Positions 42,222 through 42,275 of a stretch of DNA of 42,275 nt are shown here, piece after piece. Under the pieces are notes generated by a model. That model was not told the DNA's origin. It did not search any database and was given only the letters and a program-made list of their open reading frames with translations. The stretch's first letter is position 1. Each line of letters starts with the position of its first letter. The position numbers and the translations under genes are program-made. The DNA is from JBEBSD01 sp040394475. Its GTDB lineage: Bacteria > Bacteroidota > Bacteroidia > Cytophagales > Spirosomataceae. The DNA is taken from the NCBI GenBank assembly GCA_040394475.1, contig JBEBSD010000055.1, forward strand, positions 1 to 42,275, read 5' to 3'.

Positions 42222-42275
42222 AATGGCATCTCTAAAAACTCCTTTTTCTCCGCCACCTACTTTTCGTAATTTATT

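Noticed and set aside
1..42275. tRNA or rRNA genes, integrase or insertion-sequence transposase
   Set aside because: No cloverleaf-like sequence, rRNA segment or recognisable transposase or integrase frame was found on either strand by reading.

Overview
The window looks like chromosomal DNA of a Bacteroidota species. The evidence is two SusC/SusD outer-membrane pairs, proteins with type 9 secretion (T9SS) C-terminal tails, TAnnTTTG-type promoter -7 elements, many surface lipoproteins and a PL/LuxR style of regulator. The moderate GC content and DUF5690, PA14 and LamG families fit a Cytophagales/Chitinophagales-type soil or water organism; the genus cannot be fixed from this sequence alone.

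Layout. Positions 1-11,000 carry a methyltransferase, a two-domain secreted esterase, debris of a response regulator and of a T9SS tail, a 1,576-residue secreted beta-helix protein, a TPR-LuxR membrane regulator and a feruloyl-esterase-like enzyme. Positions 10,988-11,585 hold a decayed HigB-type toxin with an intact antitoxin. Positions 11,972-36,242 form the main block: an XRE-cupin regulator, then a probable operon with two tandem SusC/SusD pairs, a fasciclin lipoprotein, several surface lipoproteins (two with LamG domains) and a purple-acid-phosphatase-like enzyme. This is followed by a second operon with a phosphonatase-like HAD hydrolase, an FAD amine oxidoreductase, two class III aminotransferase-fold enzymes of the PbfA kind, a surface alkaline-phosphatase-superfamily lipoprotein and a DUF5690 transporter. 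Positions 36,641-38,240 hold a complete HipB/HipA module with a clear operator. From 38,500 to the end there is a heavily frameshifted Rhs toxin gene, a frameshifted DUF1493 immunity gene and a coiled-coil protein.

How the main block may work. The second operon encodes the enzymes expected to convert 2-aminoethylphosphonate (AEP), N-methyl-AEP or 1-hydroxy-AEP to phosphonoacetaldehyde and then to acetaldehyde and phosphate. No PhnCDE ABC transporter and no class V PhnW are seen. Instead the outer-membrane step appears to be two SusCD systems with surface-binding proteins and phosphoester-cleaving lipoproteins, and the inner-membrane step may be DUF5690. The two operons share an identical 30-bp promoter segment containing a 9-5-9 perfect palindrome. 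This is the strongest sign that they form one regulon, and suggests a polysaccharide-utilisation-like locus dedicated to phosphonate conjugates such as phosphonoglycans or phosphonolipid head groups. The substrate is inference; enzyme families, gene order and the shared palindrome are read from the sequence.
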